Shown: positions 43,477-54,500, numbered from the stretch's first letter. The stretch: 64,000 nucleotides of DNA from Mikania micrantha (GCA_009363875.1 CM018686.1:9610001-9674000), one strand, 5' to 3'. Notes: a model not told the origin generated them from the letters alone. Translations and numbers: made by a program.

Positions 43477-44405
43477 AGCTTAAAACAGATTTTAAAAACC
43501 ACCGTTCATAAGTTTGTGTTTTTAAAAATTTTCGGATTACAAAACAGAAATATAAACTATTTAGTTTCGTACAAATATTTGTTTATCAAGAAATTTTAAA
43601 TGTGTTTTTAAATTTTGTTTTTGGTAAACGAGTATTGTTTTCTTATTAATAGGAAAATTTAATATTTTGTTTTGGTTTTTTGTAAACCATAACTAGTTAT
43701 TTTCTGTTTTGATAATTGTTAACAAAGTTTGGTTTTATTAAATTTGTTTTGTGTAAACCAAAAGTTTTATAAACCATTTGTTAAATTTTCATACAAATAT
43801 TTGTTTATCAAACGTTTTATTTCTTGAACATATTCGAATCGTTTTTTTTTTACTACGACTTTTATAAACGATAGTTATAATCGTTTATTTCTAACAAGCG
43901 TGTTAGAAAAAGGTTTTTGATTTAAAAACCGAAAATTATAAAACGTTTGATGTTTAAAAAAAAAATCAATTCGATTTTGGGGTCGGTTTTGTGTAAACCA
44001 TAATTCCTCAAATAAGTGTCAAATTTTAGTAAAATTTGATTTTGGTTTTGTGTAAACCATACGGTTTTTTGTAAACCAAGATATTTTGATAAATTAAGCT
44101 CATCAAAGTTTAAGTTTTAAGTGACGGACTTGTAGTAACTGGAAGGGTGGACATCGTTATCTGAGTTTCCTGTCTAGGAAAGCAATTCGTATATATCCCA
44201 ATCAGCCGAGGGACCTGTCTTGCTTTCCTGGGGATTCTTGGAGAGAGTGTCTTAACCTATTAGGCCAAAACAAGTCATGCAAACGTCACATGAACTCAAA
44301 TAACTTTGTTTGAGTTAAAAAGTTATATTTTAAACTTGGTTTTGCGTAAACCTTATTTCTGAAAATCTGACTTGAATCGTTTGCATTTTCACTCTTGTTT
44401 CAGTA
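43477..44405 (+). repeat. Copia array leader 1: GGTTTTGTGTAAACC hairpin repeats, no canonical PBS
   Basis: The 929-bp T-rich leader has six copies of a GGTTT…AAACC imperfect palindrome (near 43673, 43743, 43984, 44044, 44063, 44338). No TGG-containing tRNA-complementary site occurs in the first 100 bp after the LTR. The last bases before the ATG, CACTCTTGTTTCAG, look like a 3' splice site, and the same 14-mer also occurs in the LTR (43157-43170), directly followed by GTGAAG. Leaders 2 (49563-50492) and 3 (55650-56578) are copies. Confidence 0.7.
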
Positions 44406-47400
44406 ATGACAACTGTACCTGCTCAAACTTCAACACCTATGGGACCATTAGTTGGTACCCAAGCTGCCCAGACTGTGGCAAATCATGCTGAAAGACCTGA
44501 AAAGTTTTCTGGTTTGGACTTTAAGAGGTGGCAACAAAAGATGTTGTTTTACTTGACCACTTTGAACCTTGCGAGGTTCCTGACTGAGTCCCCTCCTGCA
44601 ATTACTGATGGGGATGTCCAATCCGTAACCGCTTTGGAAGCGTGGAAACACTCGGAATATCTGTGTCGCAACTATGTGTTGAACGGTTTAGTGGATGCAT
44701 TGTACAATGTTCACTGCAAGATAACAACTGCCAAAGAGTTATGGGAGTCGTTAGACAAAAAGTATAGAACGGAGGATGCTGGCACAAAGAAGTTTGTGGT
44801 AGCCCGTTTCTTGGACTATAAAATGGTTGATACTAAAACAGTTTTGAACCAAGTTCAAGAGTTGCAAATTATACTAAGCGACATACATTCTGAGGGAATG
44901 ACTCTTAGTGAGACATTTCAAGTTGCAGCTATGATTGAAAAATTGCCTCCAAGTTGGGTGGATTTCAAGAACTACCTAAAGCATAAGCGAAAGGAAATGA
45001 CGGTGGAGGACCTTGTGGTGCGTCTTCGAATTGAGGAAGACAACAGGTTGGCTTTGAAAATAACACAACAACAATTTGCTCCAAAAGCAAATATGGTAGA
45101 GCATGGTCAATCTTCTCGTGGGTACAAAAAGAAAATTGACAACTACAAGGGCAAGGGCAAAGGCAAAGGCAAGGTTGTGGACCTTGGACCGAAAAAAGGT
45201 GGTGTGAAGAAGCAGGTTTTCCCTTTTAAGGGAAAATGCTACAATTGCGGTGAACATGGTCACCGTGCTGATAAGTGTAAGGCTCCTAAACAGGACCGAG
45301 CACATATGATGGAGGATGATATGCCTCTTGTTGCTATGGTCTCTGACATTACTACTATGATGGAGGAGATCAACTTGGTGTCAAATGACCCTAAGGGGTG
45401 GTGGGTTGACACTGGTGCTACCCGCCATGTGTGTCCTGATCGGGCACTCTTTAATACGTTTAAAGAGGTGGTGGGTGACTCTAAGCTGTACATGGGGAAT
45501 GCAGCAACTGCCGATGTCAAGGGTGAAGGTAGTGTGATCTTAAAGTGGACTTCGGGAAAGGAGCTCACTTTGAGCAACGTGCTCTATGTTCCTGACATAC
45601 GCAAGAGCCTCGTGTCAGGATGGTTGCTTAACAAACATGGTTTTCGTTTAGTTTTTGAATCTGATAAATTTGTTTTAACTAAGCGTGGAATGTTTGTTGG
45701 TAAGGGTTATGCCCAAAATGGAATGTTTAAACTCAATGTAATAGCTAAGGTTGAGAACATGAATGAAAATGCTTCTACTTCTGCTTATTTGATTGAGTCA
45801 TCTAATGTTTGGCATGGTCGTTTAGGTCATGTTAATTTCAATTCGATGCGTCGTTTGATTAAATTAGATTCCATTCCAAAGTTTGCTATTGATTCAAAAT
45901 ACAAATGTACAACATGTGTTGAAGCAAAACAAACAAGATCATCTTTTAAGTCGGTTGAAAGAATAACCGAACCACTTGACATAATTCATACTGATGTGTG
46001 TGATTTAAAATCGATTCCCACAAGAGGTGGAAATAAGTATTTCATCACATTTATTGATGATAGTACACGATATTGCTATGTATACTTACTTAAGAGTAAG
46101 GATGAAGCAATTGACAAGTTTGTCTTGTATAAAACTGAGGTTGAGAATCAACTCAACAAAAAGATAAAAGTTCTAAGGAGTGATAGAGGCGGAGAATATG
46201 TTTCACCATTTGCCGATATTTGTGCACAAAATGGAATTATTCATGAGTGTACAGCTCCTTATTCCCCACAACAAAATGGTATTGCGGAACGAAAGAACCG
46301 TACATTGAAAGAGATGATGAATGCTATGTTAATTAGTTCTGGAATGAGCCAGGACATGTGGGGGGAAGCAATTTTGTCGGCTACTTATCTTTTAAACAAA
46401 ATACCTTTCAAGAAAAAGGATGTTACTCCGTATGAGTTGTGGATGGGAAGAAAGCCATCTTACAAATACTTGAAAGTGTGGGGGTGCCTAGCTAAAGTGG
46501 TGGTTCCACCACCAAAGGTTCAAAGAATAGGACCCAAAACCGTGGATTGTGTATTCATTGGTTATGCCCATCATAGTAGTGCATATCGGTTTCTTGTTTA
46601 TGATTCAAAGAATCCTGAAATACACAAGAATACTATAATGGAGTCAAGGAATGCATCATTCTTTGAAGAAGTGTTTCCTTGTTTGAAAAAGGAACTTCCA
46701 AGTTCATCAACACAAGTTGATGAGATTGTTCATGATGAAAATCAAGAACAATTAGAGGCTGAAGAGGTTGAGCCAAGAAGAAGTAAGAGGCAAAGGATTG
46801 AAAAATCTTTTGGACCTGATTTTCTTACTTATATGGTTGAAGGAGAGCCCCAAACATATCGTGATGCAGTCACGTCTTCAGAAGGACCTCAATGGAAAGA
46901 GGCAATCAAGAATGAAATTGATTCGATCTTACAAAACCATACTTGGGAGCTAGTAGATCTTCCACCAGGGTGTAAACCACTTGGATATCGATGGATATTC
47001 AAAAGGAAGATGAAAGCTGATGGTTCCATTGATAAGTACAAGGCAAGGTTAGTGATCAAAGGATTTAGACAAAAAGAAGGAGTAGATTACTTTGATACTT
47101 ACTCGCCTGTGACTAGAATAACCTCGATAAGGTTGGTGCTTGCAATAGCGGCTTTAAGAAATTTGGAAGTCCACCAAATGGATGTTAAAACCGCTTTTCT
47201 AAATGGGGATTTAGAAGAGGAAATTTACATGGATCAACCTGAGGGTTTCTCAGCTCCAGGCCAAGAAGGAAAAGTGTGTAAATTAGTCAAGTCATTATAT
47301 GGCTTGAAGCAAGCTCCAAAACAATGGCATCAAAAGTTTGACCAAGTTATGCTTAACAATGGTTTCAAAATTAATGAATGCGACAAGTGTGTTTATGTGA

Positions 47401-48413
47401 AAAACACAACGAGAGGTTATGTGATATTATGCCTTTATGTAGATGATATGCTTATCGTTGGGAGTGATGATAAGATGATCAAATCTACTAAAGACATGTT
47501 GAAAGCGAGATTTGACATGAAAGACATGGGTCTAGCTGATGTGATTCTTGGTATAAAGATCAATAGAACCCAACATGGTCTTGTGTTGAGTCAATCTCAC
47601 TATGTGGACAAAATCCTTGAAAAGTTTAATAAGGGGGATACGAGTGTGGTTCAAACTCCAGTAGATACCACCCAACATCTATCAAAAAATAGAGGTGAGG
47701 GTGTTGCTCAGTTAGAGTATTCAAGGATTATTGGCAGTCTGATGTATCTGATGACATGTACACGACCAGACTTAGCATATGCTGTGAGCAGGCTAAGTAG
47801 ATATACTAGTAATCCGAGCTTTGAACATTGGAAGAGCATGACAAGATTACTAAGGTACTTAAGATACACAAGAAACTATGGGCTGCATTATGGCCGAGAT
47901 CCAGCTGTTATAGAAGGATACAGTGATGCAAACTGGATATCCGATATGAAATATTCCAAATCCACAAGTGGTTATGTGTTCACCCTTGGTGGAGCAGCTA
48001 TAGCCTGGAAGTCGTCCAAGCAAACTCTTATAGCTAGATCTACGATGGAATCTGAGTTTATCGCGTTAGATAAAGCTGGAGAAGAAGCAGAATGGCTACG
48101 TCAATTTGTGGAAGACGTTCCAGGATGGCCAAATCCTATGTCGGCTATTTGCATACATTGTGATTGCCAATCGGCTATTGGTAGAGCTCAAAGTGCAATG
48201 TATAATGGCAAATCGAGGCACATTAGACGTAGACACAATACGATACGACAACTACTCTCAATGGGAGTTATCTCAATTGATTATGTGAAGTCAAAAGATA
48301 ACATAGCGGATCCGTTTACAAAAGGCTTAAGCAGAGAGTTAGTGCACAAGTCGTCAAGAGGAATGGGACTAAAGCCCTTTGAACAAGTTTGTACAAAGGA
48401 AAACCTATCCTAG
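44406..48413 (+). CDS. Copia gag-pol polyprotein, array copy 1 (1335 aa, intact)
   Basis: A single open frame from ATG 44406 encodes Gag, protease, integrase, RT and RNase H in copia order. CCHC knuckle CYNCGEHGHRADKC spans residues 278-291 and protease DTGA is at 335-338. GAG-pre-integrase starts near 468 (VWHGRLGHVNF). Integrase catalytic residues are D530, D593 and E628. RT has D926 (HQMDVKTAFLNG) and YVDD at 1011-1014. RNase H has D1174, E1215 and D1253. Length about 1335 residues is normal for a one-frame copia polyprotein. All catalytic residues are present, so it could be functional. Residue 1183 is Tyr in the usually Asp/Glu-containing 'SKSTSGY' approach, shared with copy 2 but not copy 3. 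Expression would come from LTR1. Confidence 0.95.
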   Translation: MTTVPAQTSTPMGPLVGTQAAQTVANHAERPEKFSGLDFKRWQQKMLFYLTTLNLARFLTESPPAITDGDVQSVTALEAWKHSEYLCRNYVLNGLVDALYNVHCKITTAKELWESLDKKYRTEDAGTKKFVVARFLDYKMVDTKTVLNQVQELQIILSDIHSEGMTLSETFQVAAMIEKLPPSWVDFKNYLKHKRKEMTVEDLVVRLRIEEDNRLALKITQQQFAPKANMVEHGQSSRGYKKKIDNYKGKGKGKGKVVDLGPKKGGVKKQVFPFKGKCYNCGEHGHRADKCKAPKQDRAHMMEDDMPLVAMVSDITTMMEEINLVSNDPKGWWVDTGATRHVCPDRALFNTFKEVVGDSKLYMGNAATADVKGEGSVILKWTSGKELTLSNVLYVPDIRKSLVSGWLLNKHGFRLVFESDKFVLTKRGMFVGKGYAQNGMFKLNVIAKVENMNENASTSAYLIESSNVWHGRLGHVNFNSMRRLIKLDSIPKFAIDSKYKCTTCVEAKQTRSSFKSVERITEPLDIIHTDVCDLKSIPTRGGNKYFITFIDDSTRYCYVYLLKSKDEAIDKFVLYKTEVENQLNKKIKVLRSDRGGEYVSPFADICAQNGIIHECTAPYSPQQNGIAERKNRTLKEMMNAMLISSGMSQDMWGEAILSATYLLNKIPFKKKDVTPYELWMGRKPSYKYLKVWGCLAKVVVPPPKVQRIGPKTVDCVFIGYAHHSSAYRFLVYDSKNPEIHKNTIMESRNASFFEEVFPCLKKELPSSSTQVDEIVHDENQEQLEAEEVEPRRSKRQRIEKSFGPDFLTYMVEGEPQTYRDAVTSSEGPQWKEAIKNEIDSILQNHTWELVDLPPGCKPLGYRWIFKRKMKADGSIDKYKARLVIKGFRQKEGVDYFDTYSPVTRITSIRLVLAIAALRNLEVHQMDVKTAFLNGDLEEEIYMDQPEGFSAPGQEGKVCKLVKSLYGLKQAPKQWHQKFDQVMLNNGFKINECDKCVYVKNTTRGYVILCLYVDDMLIVGSDDKMIKSTKDMLKARFDMKDMGLADVILGIKINRTQHGLVLSQSHYVDKILEKFNKGDTSVVQTPVDTTQHLSKNRGEGVAQLEYSRIIGSLMYLMTCTRPDLAYAVSRLSRYTSNPSFEHWKSMTRLLRYLRYTRNYGLHYGRDPAVIEGYSDANWISDMKYSKSTSGYVFTLGGAAIAWKSSKQTLIARSTMESEFIALDKAGEEAEWLRQFVEDVPGWPNPMSAICIHCDCQSAIGRAQSAMYNGKSRHIRRRHNTIRQLLSMGVISIDYVKSKDNIADPFTKGLSRELVHKSSRGMGLKPFEQVCTKENLS

Positions 48414-48925
48414 AAGATTGGAGATCCCATGACCTAGGCTCAATAGGACAACCTAATTGTATGAATAAAGATCACTGTGGGGGAGTACCTCAAATATAAA
48501 AAGGGAGTTAAATACTTCCTAGTTCATTCCTTTATCAAAGCAGTGATAGCAATGGAGGATAAGCATACGGCTTTTAATGATTTGTGTGAAATCACCTATG
48601 TGAGAGAGAAGTGGGGTCGCTTTGAATGGATTTGTGGGGTGCGCAATTCCTAGAGCTCTTGCAGAACCAGGCTAGTGTTCCATGACCATAACGGACACGA
48701 CAATGAGGGGTTAACCGTACCAGGAAGAGTATTGTGTGACATGTAATAACGTCTACGTAAACAGGGATTGGTTCAATGACATCGCGTCTACTAATCGCTA
48801 GGAGACAAAGTACGTATCACAAAGGAGGGTTCAAAGGGAACACCTACTTCTCCTGCAATACTCAACCGCTGAAATTTTATCGTGACGCTTGAGTGTAAGG
48901 ATCGATTTCTTTTCATGTGGGGGAT
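48414..48925 (+). other. 3' untranslated part of array copy 1, with polypurine tract
   Basis: 512 bp without a frame of note lie between the pol stop and LTR2. They end in the polypurine tract GTGGGGGA (48917-48924), the plus-strand primer. Copies follow the other two ORFs (54501-55012 and 60587-61098). Confidence 0.8.
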
Positions 48926-49562
48926 TGTTGGAATTTTGTGTGAAAAGAAAGAAAGGAAAAAAGAAAAAGAAAATATAAACCTTTCATCTACTAATTTATG
49001 TGTCATGAATTAGTTAATTAACTAAGCCATGAATTGGCTAGTTAGTGGGCATAATGGTAACCTTTGAAATGCCATGGCTACAAGTATAAATAGAGGCATT
49101 TGGCCTCTTGGTGAAGTGGCTAGAATTTGAGATCAATACACCACTTGAGATTTATACACACAAGCTCTAAAGGTTCCAAAGACAATCATTTGCTTTGTTG
49201 AATTCTCAACAACCTACAAAGATCGGTTCTCGTGTGAAGCACTCTTGTTTCAGGTGAAGTTTCGGGTTTTCGGTTAACTCCGGCAGTACACACTGCTTCG
49301 GCTGTTGTACCCTGGGAAACAGTCGGGTTCACCTGGGTGGCCCGAAATCTGTTTTAAGGGACCTCTGTAGAACAGAAATCCTCAGCCACCGAACTCATTT
49401 CAATTCGTTTTCATCTTGTTTTCTATTTCTTCTTGTAATTTCAATTTTAGCATTTTTATATTTCTTGTATCACTTTATTTTATATTCTGTATTTTTCTGA
49501 ATTGTAATTCGAGTAATTGAATAATAAAAGTATTTGTTTATTTTGTGAACGGTGTTCCTACA
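48926..49562 (+). repeat. LTR2 of the copia array
   Basis: 637 bp, matching LTR1 at every position I checked. It is shared between copies 1 and 2, with no target duplication on either side. Confidence 0.95.
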
Positions 49563-50492
49563 AGCTTAAAACAGATTTTAAAAACCACCGTTCATAAGTT
49601 TGTGTTTTTAAAAATTTTCGGATTACAAAACAGAAATATAAACTATTTAGTTTCGTACAAATATTTGTTTATCAAGAAATTTTAAATGTGTTTTTAAATT
49701 TTGTTTTTGGTAAACGAGTATTGTTTTCTTATTAATAGGAAAATTTAATATTTTGTTTTGGTTTTTTGTAAACCATAACTAGTTATTTTCTGTTTTGATA
49801 ATTGTTAACAAAGTTTGGTTTTATTAAATTTGTTTTGTGTAAACCAAAAGTTTTATAAACCATTTGTTAAATTTTCATACAAATATTTGTTTATCAAACG
49901 TTTTATTTCTTGAACATATTCGAATCGTTTTTTTTTTACTACGACTTTTATAAACGATAGTTATAATCGTTTATTTCTAACAAGCGTGTTAGAAAAAGGT
50001 TTTTGATTTAAAAACCGAAAATTATAAAACGTTTGATGTTTAAAAAAAAAAATCAATTCGATTTTGGGGTCGGTTTTGTGTAAACCATAATTCCTCAAAT
50101 AAGTGTCAAATTTTAGTAAAATTTGATTTTGGTTTTGTGTAAACCATACGGTTTTTTGTAAACCAAGATATTTTGATAAATTAAGCTCATCAAAGTTTAA
50201 GTTTTAAGTGACGGACTTGTAGTAACTGGAAGGGTGGACATCGTTATCTGAGTTTCCTGTCTAGGAAAGCAATTCGTATATATCCCAATCAGCCGAGGGA
50301 CCTGTCTTGCTTTCCTGGGGATTCTTGGAGAGAGTGTCTTAACCTATTAGGCCAAAACAAGTCATGCAAACGTCACATGAACTCAAATAACTTTGTTTGA
50401 GTTAAAAAGTTATATTTTAAACTTGGTTTTGCGTAAACCTTATTTCTGAAAATCTGACTTGAATCGTTTGCATTTTCACTCTTGTTTCAGTA
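49563..50492 (+). repeat. Copia array leader 2
   Basis: 930 bp, one A longer than leaders 1 and 3 in the homopolymer near 50042 (11 A instead of 10). Same GGTTT…AAACC repeats and same absence of a canonical PBS. Confidence 0.85.
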
Positions 50493-53400
50493 ATGACAAC
50501 TGTACCTGCTCAAACTTCAACACCTATGGGACCATTAGTTGGTACCCAAGCTGCCCAGACTGTGGCAAATCATGCTGAAAGACCTGAAAAGTTTTCTGGT
50601 TTGGACTTTAAGAGGTGGCAACAAAAGATGTTGTTTTACTTGACCACTTTGAACCTTGCGAGGTTCCTGACTGAGTCCCCTCCTGCAATTACTGATGGGG
50701 ATGTCCAATCCGTAACCGCTTTGGAAGCGTGGAAACACTCGGAATATCTGTGTCGCAACTATGTGTTGAACGGTTTAGTGGATGCATTGTACAATGTTCA
50801 CTGCAAGATAACAACTGCCAAAGAGTTATGGGAGTCGTTAGACAAAAAGTATAGAACGGAGGATGCTGGCACAAAGAAGTTTGTGGTAGCCCGTTTCTTG
50901 GACTATAAAATGGTTGATACTAAAACAGTTTTGAACCAAGTTCAAGAGTTGCAAATTATACTAAGCGACATACATTCTGAGGGAATGACTCTTAGTGAGA
51001 CATTTCAAGTTGCAGCTATGATTGAAAAATTGCCTCCAAGTTGGGTGGATTTCAAGAACTACCTAAAGCATAAGCGAAAGGAAATGACGGTGGAGGACCT
51101 TGTGGTGCGTCTTCGAATTGAGGAAGACAACAGGTTGGCTTTGAAAATAACACAACAACAATTTGCTCCAAAAGCAAATATGGTAGAGCATGGTCAATCT
51201 TCTCGTGGGTACAAAAAGAAAATTGACAACTACAAGGGCAAGGGCAAAGGCAAAGGCAAGGTTGTGGACCTTGGACCGAAAAAAGGTGGTGTGAAGAAGC
51301 AGGTTTTCCCTTTTAAGGGAAAATGCTACAATTGCGGTGAACATGGTCACCGTGCTGATAAGTGTAAGGCTCCTAAACAGGACCGAGCACATATGATGGA
51401 GGATGATATGCCTCTTGTTGCTATGGTCTCTGACATTACTACTATGATGGAGGAGATCAACTTGGTGTCAAATGACCCTAAGGGGTGGTGGGTTGACACT
51501 GGTGCTACCCGCCATGTGTGTCCTGATCGGGCACTCTTTAATACGTTTAAAGAGGTGGTGGGTGACTCTAAGCTGTACATGGGGAATGCAGCAACTGCCG
51601 ATGTCAAGGGTGAAGGTAGTGTGATCTTAAAGTGGACTTCGGGAAAGGAGCTCACTTTGAGCAACGTGCTCTATGTTCCTGACATACGCAAGAGCCTCGT
51701 GTCAGGATGGTTGCTTAACAAACATGGTTTTCGTTTAGTTTTTGAATCTGATAAATTTGTTTTAACTAAGCGTGGAATGTTTGTTGGTAAGGGTTATGCC
51801 CAAAATGGAATGTTTAAACTCAATGTAATAGCTAAGGTTGAGAACATGAATGAAAATGCTTCTACTTCTGCTTATTTGATTGAGTCATCTAATGTTTGGC
51901 ATGGTCGTTTAGGTCATGTTAATTTCAATTCGATGCGTCGTTTGATTAAATTAGATTCCATTCCAAAGTTTGCTATTGATTCAAAATACAAATGTACAAC
52001 ATGTGTTGAAGCAAAACAAACAAGATCATCTTTTAAGTCGGTTGAAAGAATAACCGAACCACTTGACATAATTCATACTGATGTGTGTGATTTAAAATCG
52101 ATTCCCACAAGAGGTGGAAATAAGTATTTCATCACATTTATTGATGATAGTACACGATATTGCTATGTATACTTACTTAAGAGTAAGGATGAAGCAATTG
52201 ACAAGTTTGTCTTGTATAAAACTGAGGTTGAGAATCAACTCAACAAAAAGATAAAAGTTCTAAGGAGTGATAGAGGCGGAGAATATGTTTCACCATTTGC
52301 CGATATTTGTGCACAAAATGGAATTATTCATGAGTGTACAGCTCCTTATTCCCCACAACAAAATGGTATTGCGGAACGAAAGAACCGTACATTGAAAGAG
52401 ATGATGAATGCTATGTTAATTAGTTCTGGAATGAGCCAGGACATGTGGGGGGAAGCAATTTTGTCGGCTACTTATCTTTTAAACAAAATACCTTTCAAGA
52501 AAAAGGATGTTACTCCGTATGAGTTGTGGATGGGAAGAAAGCCATCTTACAAATACTTGAAAGTGTGGGGGTGCCTAGCTAAAGTGGTGGTTCCACCACC
52601 AAAGGTTCAAAGAATAGGACCCAAAACCGTGGATTGTGTATTCATTGGTTATGCCCATCATAGTAGTGCATATCGGTTTCTTGTTTATGATTCAAAGAAT
52701 CCTGAAATACACAAGAATACTATAATGGAGTCAAGGAATGCATCATTCTTTGAAGAAGTGTTTCCTTGTTTGAAAAAGGAACTTCCAAGTTCATCAACAC
52801 AAGTTGATGAGATTGTTCATGATGAAAATCAAGAACAATTAGAGGCTGAAGAGGTTGAGCCAAGAAGAAGTAAGAGGCAAAGGATTGAAAAATCTTTTGG
52901 ACCTGATTTTCTTACTTATATGGTTGAAGGAGAGCCCCAAACATATCGTGATGCAGTCACGTCTTCAGAAGGACCTCAATGGAAAGAGGCAATCAAGAAT
53001 GAAATTGATTCGATCTTACAAAACCATACTTGGGAGCTAGTAGATCTTCCACCAGGGTGTAAACCACTTGGATATCGATGGATATTCAAAAGGAAGATGA
53101 AAGCTGATGGTTCCATTGATAAGTACAAGGCAAGGTTAGTGATCAAAGGATTTAGACAAAAAGAAGGAGTAGATTACTTTGATACTTACTCGCCTGTGAC
53201 TAGAATAACCTCGATAAGGTTGGTGCTTGCAATAGCGGCTTTAAGAAATTTGGAAGTCCACCAAATGGATGTTAAAACCGCTTTTCTAAATGGGGATTTA
53301 GAAGAGGAAATTTACATGGATCAACCTGAGGGTTTCTCAGCTCCAGGCCAAGAAGGAAAAGTGTGTAAATTAGTCAAGTCATTATATGGCTTGAAGCAAG

Positions 53401-54500
53401 CTCCAAAACAATGGCATCAAAAGTTTGACCAAGTTATGCTTAACAATGGTTTCAAAATTAATGAATGCGACAAGTGTGTTTATGTGAAAAACACAACGAG
53501 AGGTTATGTGATATTATGCCTTTATGTAGATGATATGCTTATCGTTGGGAGTGATGATAAGATGATCAAATCTACTAAAGACATGTTGAAAGCGAGATTT
53601 GACATGAAAGACATGGGTCTAGCTGATGTGATTCTTGGTATAAAGATCAATAGAACCCAACATGGTCTTGTGTTGAGTCAATCTCACTATGTGGACAAAA
53701 TCCTTGAAAAGTTTAATAAGGGGGATACGAGTGTGGTTCAAACTCCAGTAGATACCACCCAACATCTATCAAAAAATAGAGGTGAGGGTGTTGCTCAGTT
53801 AGAGTATTCAAGGATTATTGGCAGTCTGATGTATCTGATGACATGTACACGACCAGACTTAGCATATGCTGTGAGCAGGCTAAGTAGATATACTAGTAAT
53901 CCGAGCTTTGAACATTGGAAGAGCATGACAAGATTACTAAGGTACTTAAGATACACAAGAAACTATGGGCTGCATTATGGCCGAGATCCAGCTGTTATAG
54001 AAGGATACAGTGATGCAAACTGGATATCCGATATGAAATATTCCAAATCCACAAGTGGTTATGTGTTCACCCTTGGTGGAGCAGCTATAGCCTGGAAGTC
54101 GTCCAAGCAAACTCTTATAGCTAGATCTACGATGGAATCTGAGTTTATCGCGTTAGATAAAGCTGGAGAAGAAGCAGAATGGCTACGTCAATTTGTGGAA
54201 GACGTTCCAGGATGGCCAAATCCTATGTCGGCTATTTGCATACATTGTGATTGCCAATCGGCTATTGGTAGAGCTCAAAGTGCAATGTATAATGGCAAAT
54301 CGAGGCACATTAGACGTAGACACAATACGATACGACAACTACTCTCAATGGGAGTTATCTCAATTGATTATGTGAAGTCAAAAGATAACATAGCGGATCC
54401 GTTTACAAAAGGCTTAAGCAGAGAGTTAGTGCACAAGTCGTCAAGAGGAATGGGACTAAAGCCCTTTGAACAAGTTTGTACAAAGGAAAACCTATCCTAG
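50493..54500 (+). CDS. Copia gag-pol polyprotein, array copy 2 (1335 aa, intact)
   Basis: The protein is identical in sequence to copy 1, including Gln43 and Tyr1183. All protease, integrase, RT and RNase H catalytic residues are retained at the same residue numbers. It lies between LTR2 and LTR3, which it shares with its neighbours. Identity with copy 1 at the two sites where copy 3 differs indicates that copies 1 and 2 separated from each other after their common ancestor separated from copy 3, or were homogenised by gene conversion. Confidence 0.95.
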   Translation: MTTVPAQTSTPMGPLVGTQAAQTVANHAERPEKFSGLDFKRWQQKMLFYLTTLNLARFLTESPPAITDGDVQSVTALEAWKHSEYLCRNYVLNGLVDALYNVHCKITTAKELWESLDKKYRTEDAGTKKFVVARFLDYKMVDTKTVLNQVQELQIILSDIHSEGMTLSETFQVAAMIEKLPPSWVDFKNYLKHKRKEMTVEDLVVRLRIEEDNRLALKITQQQFAPKANMVEHGQSSRGYKKKIDNYKGKGKGKGKVVDLGPKKGGVKKQVFPFKGKCYNCGEHGHRADKCKAPKQDRAHMMEDDMPLVAMVSDITTMMEEINLVSNDPKGWWVDTGATRHVCPDRALFNTFKEVVGDSKLYMGNAATADVKGEGSVILKWTSGKELTLSNVLYVPDIRKSLVSGWLLNKHGFRLVFESDKFVLTKRGMFVGKGYAQNGMFKLNVIAKVENMNENASTSAYLIESSNVWHGRLGHVNFNSMRRLIKLDSIPKFAIDSKYKCTTCVEAKQTRSSFKSVERITEPLDIIHTDVCDLKSIPTRGGNKYFITFIDDSTRYCYVYLLKSKDEAIDKFVLYKTEVENQLNKKIKVLRSDRGGEYVSPFADICAQNGIIHECTAPYSPQQNGIAERKNRTLKEMMNAMLISSGMSQDMWGEAILSATYLLNKIPFKKKDVTPYELWMGRKPSYKYLKVWGCLAKVVVPPPKVQRIGPKTVDCVFIGYAHHSSAYRFLVYDSKNPEIHKNTIMESRNASFFEEVFPCLKKELPSSSTQVDEIVHDENQEQLEAEEVEPRRSKRQRIEKSFGPDFLTYMVEGEPQTYRDAVTSSEGPQWKEAIKNEIDSILQNHTWELVDLPPGCKPLGYRWIFKRKMKADGSIDKYKARLVIKGFRQKEGVDYFDTYSPVTRITSIRLVLAIAALRNLEVHQMDVKTAFLNGDLEEEIYMDQPEGFSAPGQEGKVCKLVKSLYGLKQAPKQWHQKFDQVMLNNGFKINECDKCVYVKNTTRGYVILCLYVDDMLIVGSDDKMIKSTKDMLKARFDMKDMGLADVILGIKINRTQHGLVLSQSHYVDKILEKFNKGDTSVVQTPVDTTQHLSKNRGEGVAQLEYSRIIGSLMYLMTCTRPDLAYAVSRLSRYTSNPSFEHWKSMTRLLRYLRYTRNYGLHYGRDPAVIEGYSDANWISDMKYSKSTSGYVFTLGGAAIAWKSSKQTLIARSTMESEFIALDKAGEEAEWLRQFVEDVPGWPNPMSAICIHCDCQSAIGRAQSAMYNGKSRHIRRRHNTIRQLLSMGVISIDYVKSKDNIADPFTKGLSRELVHKSSRGMGLKPFEQVCTKENLS

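Noticed and set aside
44448..45577. Minus-strand frames of 60-109 codons opposite the array polyproteins
   Set aside because: They are antisense shadows of a conserved gag-pol frame, repeated in all three units, without domain or start context.
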